Below, piece after piece: positions 57,029-64,000 of a stretch of DNA of 64,000 nucleotides (positions are counted from its first letter, which is position 1; each line of letters starts with the position of its first letter). This DNA is from Sphingomonas sp. S-NIH.Pt15_0812. GTDB taxonomy: Bacteria > Pseudomonadota > Alphaproteobacteria > Sphingomonadales > Sphingomonadaceae. The position numbers were made by a program, and so were the translations under genes. The stretch spans positions 1 to 64,000 of the forward strand of contig NZ_QLJH01000005.1 of the NCBI RefSeq assembly GCF_003951315.1, written 5' to 3'. The notes beneath the pieces were generated by a model. The model saw nothing but the letters and a program-made list of their open reading frames with translations, searched no databases and was not told the origin of the DNA.

Positions 57029-58747
57029 TCAGATATCCGCATAGACATGACGCTCGGCCGCCGCACCGGGATGGGTCACCGCGCCTTGATGCGCCGGGCC
57101 GACATTCTGCGCGTAGCGCCACAAGGCGCCCGAGCCATAGCCGTTGACGCGCGGGGTCCAGGCGGCGCGGCGCACGGCGAGCACCTCTTCGTCGACCAGC
57201 AGGTCGATCGTACCCGCCTCGGCGTCGATGCGGATGCGGTCACCCTGCTCGACCAGCCCGATCGGGCCGCCCTCGGCCGCTTCCGGGCCGACATGGCCGA
57301 TGCAGAAGCCGCGCGTCGCGCCCGAAAAGCGACCGTCGGTGATCAGCGCGACCTTCTCGCCCATGCCCAGACCATAGAGCGCGGCGGTGGTGGACAGCAT
57401 CTCGCGCATCCCGGGCCCGCCCTTCGGCCCCTCGTACCGGATGACGACGACCTCGCCCTCCTCGATCGACCGCGCCTCGACTGCGGCGAACGCATCCTCC
57501 TCGCAATCGAAGACGCGCGCCGGCCCCTCGAACTGGAGGCGCTGCATCCCCGCCACCTTGACGATCGCGCCATCGGGGGCGAGCGAACCCCGCAGGCCGA
57601 CGACGCCGCCGGTCGGGCTGATCGGCGTCCGCACGTCGTAGATGACCTTCTGGTCGGGGTTCCACGTCACCTGGTCGATATTCTCGCCCAGGGTGCGGCC
57701 GGTGACGGTCAGGCAATTGCCGTCGAGCAGGCCGCCCACCAGCATCGTCTTCATCAACATATAGACGCCGCCCGCCTCGTACATGTCCTTGGCGACATAG
57801 CGGCCGCCCGGCTTCAGGTCGGCGATATAGGGGGTGGACTTGAACGCCTCGGCGACGTCGAACAGGTCGAAGTCGATACCGGCCTCGTTCGCCATCGCCG
57901 GCAGGTGCAGCGCCGCATTCGTCGAGCCGCCGGTCGCCGCGACGATCCGCGCGGCGTTGACGAAGGCTTCGCGGGTGCAGATGTCGCGCGGACGGATATT
58001 CTTCGCCACCAGTTCCATCACCTGCGCGCCCGCCGCGACCGCGATCTGCTCGCGCGTCGTATAGGGGGCGGGCACCATGTTGCTGTTCGGCAGCGACAGG
58101 CCGATCGCCTCCCCGACGCATGCCATGGTGTTGGCGGTGAACTGGCCGCCGCACGCGCCGTGGCCGGGGCAGGCGACCTTTTCCAGCTCATGCACCTCGG
58201 AGATCGGGCAGGCGCCGGCGGCATATTTGCCGACGACCTCGAACACGTCGACCACCGTCACGTCCCGGTCGTTGTAGCGGCCGGGCAGGATCGAGCCGCC
58301 ATAGACGAAGATCGACGGGATATTGAGCCGCAGCATGGCCATCATCATGCCGGGCAGCGACTTGTCGCAGCCGGCAAAGCCGACCAGCGCGTCATAGCAA
58401 TGGCCGCGCACCGAGAGTTCGACCGAGTCGGCGATGACCTCGCGGCTGACCAGCGAGGCCTTCATGCCCTGATGACCCATGGCGATGCCGTCGGTGACGG
58501 TGATGGTGTTGAAGCGGCGCGGCATTCCGCCGCCCTGGATCACGCCGGCCTGCGCGGCATCGGCCTGGCCATCGAGCGTGGTGTTGCAGGGCGCGCTGTT
58601 GTTGCCGGCGGAGGCCAGGGCAACGAACGGCTTGGCGATATCCTCCTCGGAGATGCCCATCGCGTAATAATAGGAGCGATGCGGCGCCCGCTCCGGACCA
58701 ACGGAAACGTGACGCGACGGCAGGCGGGATTTGTCGAACTGGCTCAT
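57029..58747 (-). CDS. ilvD: Dihydroxy-acid dehydratase
   Basis: 572 residues. Fe-S cluster Cys residues are in APCNTTLDG (Cys54), [11 protein letters not shown] and [35 protein letters not shown] near the C-terminus is family-typical. Dehydrates dihydroxy-acids in branched-chain amino acid synthesis. It lies 62 bp after the response regulator that follows cckA. Confidence 0.97.
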   Translation of the reverse strand: MSQFDKSRLPSRHVSVGPERAPHRSYYYAMGISEEDIAKPFVALASAGNNSAPCNTTLDGQADAAQAGVIQGGGMPRRFNTITVTDGIAMGHQGMKASLVSREVIADSVELSVRGHCYDALVGFAGCDKSLPGMMMAMLRLNIPSIFVYGGSILPGRYNDRDVTVVDVFEVVGKYAAGACPISEVHELEKVACPGHGACGGQFTANTMACVGEAIGLSLPNSNMVPAPYTTREQIAVAAGAQVMELVAKNIRPRDICTREAFVNAARIVAATGGSTNAALHLPAMANEAGIDFDLFDVAEAFKSTPYIADLKPGGRYVAKDMYEAGGVYMLMKTMLVGGLLDGNCLTVTGRTLGENIDQVTWNPDQKVIYDVRTPISPTGGVVGLRGSLAPDGAIVKVAGMQRLQFEGPARVFDCEEDAFAAVEARSIEEGEVVVIRYEGPKGGPGMREMLSTTAALYGLGMGEKVALITDGRFSGATRGFCIGHVGPEAAEGGPIGLVEQGDRIRIDAEAGTIDLLVDEEVLAVRRAAWTPRVNGYGSGALWRYAQNVGPAHQGAVTHPGAAAERHVYADI

Positions 58748-58808
58748 GGCGCACGCCTATGTCGCGGGAGCCCCCTTCAACGCAAGTAGATTGCGTGCGC
58801 TTACGCGA

Positions 58809-59159
58809 TCAGAGCAGGTCGAGCGCCTTGCGCACGCCGTCCATCGTGAACGGCTTTTGCAGAACGGGCCGGTCGCGGAACCGCTCGTCGACGCTCTCGT
58901 CGCTGCCGCCGGTGGCGAAGACGAAGGGAACCCCCGCATCCGCCAGCGCCTCGGCGATCGGCGTACTCTTCTCGCCGCCGCGCAGGTTGACGTCGAGGAT
59001 CGCGGCATCGATGCCGCCCTGCCCGACGCGTTCAAGCGCTCCGGCCACGGTATCGACGCTTCCGGCCACCCCCTGTTCGAGGACGTCGAGGAAATCCTCG
59101 AGCATCATGGCGATCAAGGGCTCGTCCTCGACGATAAGGATTTGCTTCGCAACGGTCAT
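58809..59159 (-). CDS. Single-domain response regulator, FATGG variant
   Basis: 116 residues starting MTVAKQILIVEDEPLIAMML. The phosphoacceptor is Asp56 (ILDVNLR), FATGG lies at 81-85 and the conserved Lys at 102 (LQKPF). This resembles the FATGUY family and the paralogue at 1843. It is 64 bp downstream of cckA on the same strand, so it may be cotranscribed. An upstream ATG at 59177 is possible. No output domain; it probably works as a phosphate relay or sink. Confidence 0.9.
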   Translation of the reverse strand: MTVAKQILIVEDEPLIAMMLEDFLDVLEQGVAGSVDTVAGALERVGQGGIDAAILDVNLRGGEKSTPIAEALADAGVPFVFATGGSDESVDERFRDRPVLQKPFTMDGVRKALDLL

Positions 59160-59223
59160 CGCATGTCTCTTAGCCATGTTCCGACAAGCGACGCAATGAC
59201 AGGCGTATCCGATTTGATCTGCA

Positions 59224-61599
59224 TCAAGCTGGACGCAGCAGATCGCGGGCGGCTTCGCCCAGTTGCTGAACGGAGAAGGGCTTGGGCAGGAAGGCGACCT
59301 TGTCGATGTCGATCGACTTGCGCAACTGCTCCTCGGCATAGCCGGACATGAACAGCACCGGCAACGCGGGATAGCGCTTGCGCACCTCCCGCACCATGGT
59401 GGGGCCGTCCATCGTCGGCATCACCACGTCGGAGATGAGCAGATCGGGCTGCCCGCTGGTACGCAGCACTTCCAGCGCCGTCTCGCCATTGTCGGCGGTC
59501 AAGACGGTATAGCCCTGGCGCACAAGGGCCCGTTCGGCCACTGCGCGGACCATATCCTCGTCCTCGACCAGCAGCACGACACCCGAGCCCCAGGTGTCGC
59601 CCTGGCGCGGCAGGGGCTTGGGCGGCGCGCGCAACGGATCGGCGACGGCGCTGTGCACCGGCAGATAGATGGTGAAGGTCGCGCCCTGACCGGGCTTCGA
59701 CTCGGCGAAGATCCAGCCGCCCGACTGCTTCACGATGCCATAGACGGTCGACAGGCCGAGCCCCGTGCCCTTGCCCAGTTCCTTGGTGGTGAAGAAGGGT
59801 TCGAAGATCTTGCCGATGATGTCGGGGGGAATGCCGGTGCCGGTGTCGCTGACCGACAGGGCGGTATAGTCGGCCGGCGGCAGGATGTCCGACCCCATGG
59901 CGCGGACCTCGGCGGCGGTGACGGCGCGGGTCTGGATGGTCAGGGTGCCGCCGCCCTGCGGATTGGCGCTGACGATCGCGTCGCGCGCATTGACCGCCAG
60001 GTTGACGACCACCTGCTCCAGCTGACCGGGATCGGCGCGGACGGGCCCCAGGTTGCGGCCATGCGTGACCTCCAGCCGCACGGTCTCGCCCATCAGCCGC
60101 TTGAGCAGGTTGGACACTTCCGACACCACGTCAGGCAATTGCAGCACCTGCGGGCGCAGTGTCTGCTGGCGCGAGAAGGCGAGCAGCTGGCGTGTCAGGC
60201 TCGCGGCACGGTTCGAATTGGTGCGGATCTGCTGGATGTCGTCATAGTCGCTGTCGCCGGGTGAATGGCGCATCAGCATCAGGTCGCAATGCCCTAGGAT
60301 CGCGGTTAGGATATTGTTGAAGTCGTGGGCGACGCCGCCGGCCAACTGGCCGACCGCCTGCATCTTGGTGGCCTGCGCCACCTCGCGCTTCAGCCGGCTC
60401 TCCTCGCTATTGTCCTTCAGGCTGAGCAGCACCGCCGCATCGCCCAGGCCCCGCGCGCCCGCGATGGTCAGCGCCACCGGCTCGTCCGGATGGTCCTTCA
60501 GCCGCACCGCCATGTCGGCGGAATGGGTCGCGCCGCTGGCGAAGCGGCGGATCGCGTCCGCCACCGCCGACTTGTCCTCGCGCACCACCAAGTCTCCCGG
60601 ATAGAGCGGCGGGGCCGCCGCATCGACACCGGCGGCGCGGACGAAGGCGTTGTTCATCTGGAGGAACCGGCCGTCACGGTCGACCAGCGCCATGCCGAAC
60701 GGCATCAGCGACACCAGGCTGCGCACATGGGCGGAGGCCGAGGCGCCGATCGCCGGCGCGTCGTGGCGGTCGTCCAGGATCGCGAGCAGGATCGGCATCT
60801 CGTCGCCCTCCGCGAAGGGAAGCTGGATCAGCCGCAGCGGCGATCCCTCCAGCCCCTCGCGCTCGAACCGGACCAGGCCCAGGCTGTCGGTGATCAGGCA
60901 ATGGGCGAAGTCGCGCCCGATGATCGACCCGCTGCCACCGCTCGCCCGCTGCGACAGGACCGGCGTGGCCGCCCGCACCCGGCCGTTCGGGGTGAGCAGC
61001 GCGACCATCACGCCGCCCTGTCCGAGCCGGTCGCCGATCGTACCGCCCAGCATCGACTCGATCCGCGCGGCCAAGTCATGCTCGCCGGTGGTGACGAAGC
61101 GCCAGACCAGGACATCGGCATCCTCGCCGGCGCGGATGACCGTCGCGTCCAATCCCATTTCCGCGCCGATCAGGCCCTTCACCTCGGCACGGCCGTCCCG
61201 CCACGCGGTCCGCCCCGCCTGCCCCAGGGCCGCGACGCCCGCCGTGTCGAGCGGCAGCACGGGCGGCGTCGGCAACCCCTCGAACAGCGCCTCATAGGCA
61301 TCGTTGGCGCAGACCAGCCGGCCGGCGCGGTCGGTGACGGCCACGGCCGCATCGGTGGTCGCGGCGATGGTGCGGGTGATCGTCCAGTCGATCCGCGCCA
61401 TCCCCGTCTCGGCCGGCGGCCGCAGCAACCGCCACGCCGCCATCGCACCACCCGCGACGAAACCCGCCGCCAGGAAGCCGCCCGCCATCGCGATGCTGCC
61501 GATCGTGACCAGGATGAGCAGCGCCGCCGCCAGCGCCGCCGCGCCGATGGCGAGGGCGGCGACGCGGATCGACGAGGGACTGGGCGTGAAGGAGGGCAT
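59224..61599 (-). CDS. cckA: CckA-type hybrid histidine kinase
   Basis: 791 residues from the ATG at 61599; a GTG at 61641 is an alternative. Two adjacent N-terminal hydrophobic segments (about 12-55) are followed by PAS-like domains, HisKA with the phosphorylated His in LAGGVAHDFNNILTAILGH, HATPase with NLAVNARDAIVSA and KGTGLGLSTVYGIVKQSGGW, and a C-terminal receiver with Asp in ISDVVMPTMDG. In alphaproteobacteria CckA phosphorylates CtrA through ChpT to control the cell cycle. Confidence 0.93.
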   Translation of the reverse strand: MPSFTPSPSSIRVAALAIGAAALAAALLILVTIGSIAMAGGFLAAGFVAGGAMAAWRLLRPPAETGMARIDWTITRTIAATTDAAVAVTDRAGRLVCANDAYEALFEGLPTPPVLPLDTAGVAALGQAGRTAWRDGRAEVKGLIGAEMGLDATVIRAGEDADVLVWRFVTTGEHDLAARIESMLGGTIGDRLGQGGVMVALLTPNGRVRAATPVLSQRASGGSGSIIGRDFAHCLITDSLGLVRFEREGLEGSPLRLIQLPFAEGDEMPILLAILDDRHDAPAIGASASAHVRSLVSLMPFGMALVDRDGRFLQMNNAFVRAAGVDAAAPPLYPGDLVVREDKSAVADAIRRFASGATHSADMAVRLKDHPDEPVALTIAGARGLGDAAVLLSLKDNSEESRLKREVAQATKMQAVGQLAGGVAHDFNNILTAILGHCDLMLMRHSPGDSDYDDIQQIRTNSNRAASLTRQLLAFSRQQTLRPQVLQLPDVVSEVSNLLKRLMGETVRLEVTHGRNLGPVRADPGQLEQVVVNLAVNARDAIVSANPQGGGTLTIQTRAVTAAEVRAMGSDILPPADYTALSVSDTGTGIPPDIIGKIFEPFFTTKELGKGTGLGLSTVYGIVKQSGGWIFAESKPGQGATFTIYLPVHSAVADPLRAPPKPLPRQGDTWGSGVVLLVEDEDMVRAVAERALVRQGYTVLTADNGETALEVLRTSGQPDLLISDVVMPTMDGPTMVREVRKRYPALPVLFMSGYAEEQLRKSIDIDKVAFLPKPFSVQQLGEAARDLLRPA

Positions 61600-61665
61600 C
61601 GGGTTATCCGTGTCCACGGGCAATGGCGCGGCGTCAAGCACCGCGCCGCCGATGCCGATGTCCGA

Positions 61666-63690
61666 TCACCAGATGCGGACGCGCTGCTCCGGCGTCAGGT
61701 ACAGCGTTTCGTCCGACTTGGGCTGATAGGCGGCATACCAGGGATCGAGATTGCGGACGACCCAGGCCCGTTGCTGCGACGGGCTGTGCGGATCAGTCAG
61801 CAAGCGATTGCGAAGATTCGCGTCGCGATAGTTGCGCCGCCACACCTGCGCCCAACCCAGATAGAAACGCTGGTCGCCGGTGAAGCCGTCGATCACCGGT
61901 GCCGCGCGCCCCTTGAGCGACGCCTTATAGGCATCATGCGCGACCGACAGGCCGGCCAGATCGGCGACATTCTCGCCCAGCGTCAGCGCCCCCTTCACAT
62001 GCAGGCCGGGCAACGGTTCATAGGCGTCATACTGGCGCACCAGCGCGCCCGTGCGCTGCTTGAAGGCGGCGACATCGGCCGGCGTCCACCAGTCGATCAG
62101 CCGGCCCCTGGCGTCGAACTTCGATCCCTGGTCGTCGAAATGATGGCTCAGTTCATGGCCGATCACCGCGCCGATGCCGCCGTAATTGACCGCCGGGTCC
62201 GCCTTGGGATCGAAGAAGGGCGGTTGCAGGATCGCCGCCGGAAACACGATCTCGACCATGCCGAAATTGGCATAGGCGTTGACCGTCATCGGCGTCATGC
62301 CCCATTCCCAGCGCTGGATCGGCTTGCCGAGATGACCGATATTATAGTCGTGCAGCCACTGCGCCGCCCGCAGGGAGTTGCCGAACGCATCCCCCTTTTC
62401 GATGCGCAGGCCCGACAGGTCGCGCCAACGGTCGGGATAACCGATCTTCGGCGTGAAGGCGGCCAGCTTGGCATGGGCGGCCTTCTTGGTGGCCGGGGCC
62501 ATCCAGTCGAGCTTGTCGATGCGCTGGCCCATCGCCGCCAGCACGTTGCGGACCAGCATGTCCGCCGCCGCCTTGGTCTCGGGCGGGAAATAGCGGGCGA
62601 CATAGACCTTGGACACATCGTCGGACAGCGCGGCCGAGGTGAAGGACACCGCCCGCTTCCAGCGATCCTCCTGCTGGGGCGTGCCCGACAGGACCGTGCC
62701 GTAGAAGGCGAACTGCTCCCGGTCGAAGGCCTGGGGCAGCACGTCGGCGAATTCGTCGAGCGACCGCAGCAGCAACTGGTCCTTCAGCACCGGCAAGGGC
62801 GTGGCGGCAATCAGGCCTGCGATCCCCGTCACCGCGCTCGGCTGTGCGACGACGACGTTGTCGACCGGCGTGCCGACCGCCTTCAGATAGGTGGCGAAGT
62901 CGAAGCCGGGGGCCGTGCGCGTCAGATCGGCGACGCTCATCCTGTTATAGGTCTTGTCGCGGTCGCGACTGTCGATCCGCGTCCAGCTGACCTGCGCAAT
63001 CCGGGTCTCGAAATCGAGCACCGCCTTGGCGCGCGCCTCCGCATCCGCCTCGCCCGCCAGCGTCAGCATCTTCGCCAGATGCGCTTGATAGGCGGTGCGC
63101 GCCTCGACCAGCTTGGGGTCCGCCGACAGATAATAGTCGCGGTCGGGCATCCCCAGGCCCGACTGGCGGACGCCGACGCTATAGACGTCGGACTGGCGCG
63201 CATCCTGGCCGACGCCGCTGGCAAAGGGGATGCCCACGCCGTTGCGGTCCGCCTTTGCGACCAGGGCGGCATAGCCCGCCTTGTCGTTCAGCCTCTTGAT
63301 CATGTCGAGCCAGGGACGGATCGGCGCCAGTCCCTTCGCCTCGATCGCGGCGGTGTCGAGATAGGAGGCATAGGCCTGGCCGATCTTGCTGCCGCCGGCC
63401 GCTTCCAGAATGCCTCGCGTCCGATCGCGCGACAGGTCGGCGAGCGTGTCGAACGCACCATAGCTGGCCTTGTCGGCCGGGATCGCGGTGGTCTTGGCCC
63501 ATTCGCCATTGGCATAGGCGTAGAAGTCGTCGCCGGGCGAAGTGGTCTTCATCATGCCGGCTTCATCGAAACCGAAGCGGCCGATCTGCGGCGCATCGCC
63601 GGCCGGGGCAACGGTCGGCGTCTGGGTCTGGGCGTGGAGCGCGACCGCCGAGGCGGCGGCGAGCAGGCTGGCGAGAAGAAGTCGCGTCAT
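61666..63690 (-). CDS. M13-family (neprilysin/PepO-like) metallopeptidase
   Basis: 674 residues from MTRLLLASLLAAASAVALHA, a signal peptide; the frame extends to 63735 but that part is upstream. The zinc site is HELSH in AVIGHELSHHFDDQG with the third-ligand motif TLGENVADLAGLSVA, and the C-terminus ends VRIW as usual. Periplasmic peptide hydrolysis is expected. A second family member lies directly upstream on the same strand. Confidence 0.95.
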   Translation of the reverse strand: MTRLLLASLLAAASAVALHAQTQTPTVAPAGDAPQIGRFGFDEAGMMKTTSPGDDFYAYANGEWAKTTAIPADKASYGAFDTLADLSRDRTRGILEAAGGSKIGQAYASYLDTAAIEAKGLAPIRPWLDMIKRLNDKAGYAALVAKADRNGVGIPFASGVGQDARQSDVYSVGVRQSGLGMPDRDYYLSADPKLVEARTAYQAHLAKMLTLAGEADAEARAKAVLDFETRIAQVSWTRIDSRDRDKTYNRMSVADLTRTAPGFDFATYLKAVGTPVDNVVVAQPSAVTGIAGLIAATPLPVLKDQLLLRSLDEFADVLPQAFDREQFAFYGTVLSGTPQQEDRWKRAVSFTSAALSDDVSKVYVARYFPPETKAAADMLVRNVLAAMGQRIDKLDWMAPATKKAAHAKLAAFTPKIGYPDRWRDLSGLRIEKGDAFGNSLRAAQWLHDYNIGHLGKPIQRWEWGMTPMTVNAYANFGMVEIVFPAAILQPPFFDPKADPAVNYGGIGAVIGHELSHHFDDQGSKFDARGRLIDWWTPADVAAFKQRTGALVRQYDAYEPLPGLHVKGALTLGENVADLAGLSVAHDAYKASLKGRAAPVIDGFTGDQRFYLGWAQVWRRNYRDANLRNRLLTDPHSPSQQRAWVVRNLDPWYAAYQPKSDETLYLTPEQRVRIW

Positions 63691-63811
63691 GGCTGTCCTG
63701 AATAGCGTCGATAGGCCAGCTTCGCGCCAATCCATTGCCTTCGCAACCGGTTATATCGGGTTTCGCTGAACCTGTACGAAGCGAGGCGCGGGCGAAACCC
63801 CGCCGGGTGGA

Positions 63812-63841
63812 GGGCCCTGTCCGTCGTGACGGACAGGGCCC
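63812..63841. terminator. Strong GC hairpin between the two M13 peptidase genes
   Basis: GGGCCCTGTCCGTC (63812-63825) pairs perfectly with GACGGACAGGGCCC (63828-63841), leaving a very small loop. It lies 6 bases after the stop of the upstream M13 gene on the minus strand. There is no T-tract, but the position suggests a terminator or stabilising stem. Confidence 0.6.
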
Positions 63842-63847
63842 CATCCC

Positions 63848-64000
63848 TCACCAGATCCGGACCCGGTCGGCGGGTGCCAGATACATGTCCTGACCCGGCT
63901 TCGCGCCGAACGCCGCATACCAGGGGTCGAGGTTGCGGACGGTCAGCGTCCGCTCATGCCCCGGCGAATGCGGATCGGAGAGCAGCGCCTGGCGCAGCGC
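63848..64000 (-). CDS. Second M13-family metallopeptidase, C-terminal fragment (continues past window)
   Basis: The last 50 residues are visible (ALRQALLSDPHSPGHERTLT, then VRNLDPWYAAFGAKPGQDMY, ending ADRVRIW and TGA at 63848). They align block by block with the C-terminus of the downstream M13 enzyme (LTDPHSPSQQRAWVVRNLDP). The start is beyond the right edge. The tandem pair looks like a gene duplication. Confidence 0.9.
   Translation of the reverse strand, partial: ALRQALLSDPHSPGHERTLTVRNLDPWYAAFGAKPGQDMYLAPADRVRIW

Noticed and set aside
57047..58789. A 580-codon open frame on the plus strand
   Set aside because: Antisense to ilvD, which is full length with all cluster cysteines.
60325..63705. 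A 1126-codon open frame on the plus strand
   Set aside because: It is antisense to cckA and the M13 peptidase gene, has no recognisable domain and shows the Arg/Asp/His-rich composition of shadow frames.

Overview
The window looks like a chromosomal segment of a high-GC sphingomonad (Sphingomonas or a close relative, Alphaproteobacteria). This is inferred from a CckA-type hybrid kinase, several HWE-type histidine kinases, single-domain response regulators carrying the FATGY/FATGG signature, a PEPxxWA-CTERM protein, a TonB-dependent receptor of a sphingomonad type, a DUF6628-like protein and the trpF-trpB-trpA-accD-folC neighbourhood. I see no rRNA, tRNA or CRISPR array.

Region 1 (1-13.2 kb) is accessory and partly decayed. 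It opens with stacked insertion sequences: an IS630 end, an IS5/IS427-group element and an IS3 remnant. Two sensory modules follow, each an HWE kinase plus a single-domain response regulator. Then come a TonB-dependent receptor with many frameshifts, a PAS protein with a winged-helix tail, a small unrecognised gene, an SRAP (HMCES/YedK) DNA-protein crosslink protein and a broken PAS/methyl-accepting chemotaxis gene.

Region 2 (13.2-33 kb) is about the cell surface and signalling. It holds a PEP-CTERM protein, a Gfo/Idh/MocA oxidoreductase, a GT61 glycosyltransferase and a LuxR-type regulator next to a first chaperone-usher fimbrial operon (subunit, hairpin, chaperone, usher, tip-like protein). 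After a catalase-like remnant and an EthD-like gene lies the most interesting locus. A periplasmic cupredoxin and a membrane GGDEF/EAL protein run one way. A DUF3034 outer-membrane protein and an exported-looking truncated haemoglobin run the other way. A second, different (alpha/CS1-like) chaperone-usher operon follows directly. A c-di-GMP protein thus sits between two adhesion systems.

Region 3 (33-45 kb) carries a three-subunit PaoABC-type molybdenum hydroxylase, a hybrid histidine kinase whose N-terminus is cut by an in-frame TAG, a secreted unknown, a coiled-coil lipoprotein, an L,D-transpeptidase, an endonuclease/exonuclease/phosphatase-family protein and a large patatin-like protein.

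Region 4 (45-64 kb) is conserved housekeeping: lapA-like, pyrF, trpF, trpB, trpA and accD, most of them joined by 4-bp stop/start overlaps. An HPP membrane protein on the other strand separates accD from folC. Then come a DUF6628-like gene, recR, fmt-truA, an RNA methyltransferase with nnrDE, ilvD, a response regulator with cckA, and tandem M13 metallopeptidases, the second running off the window edge.
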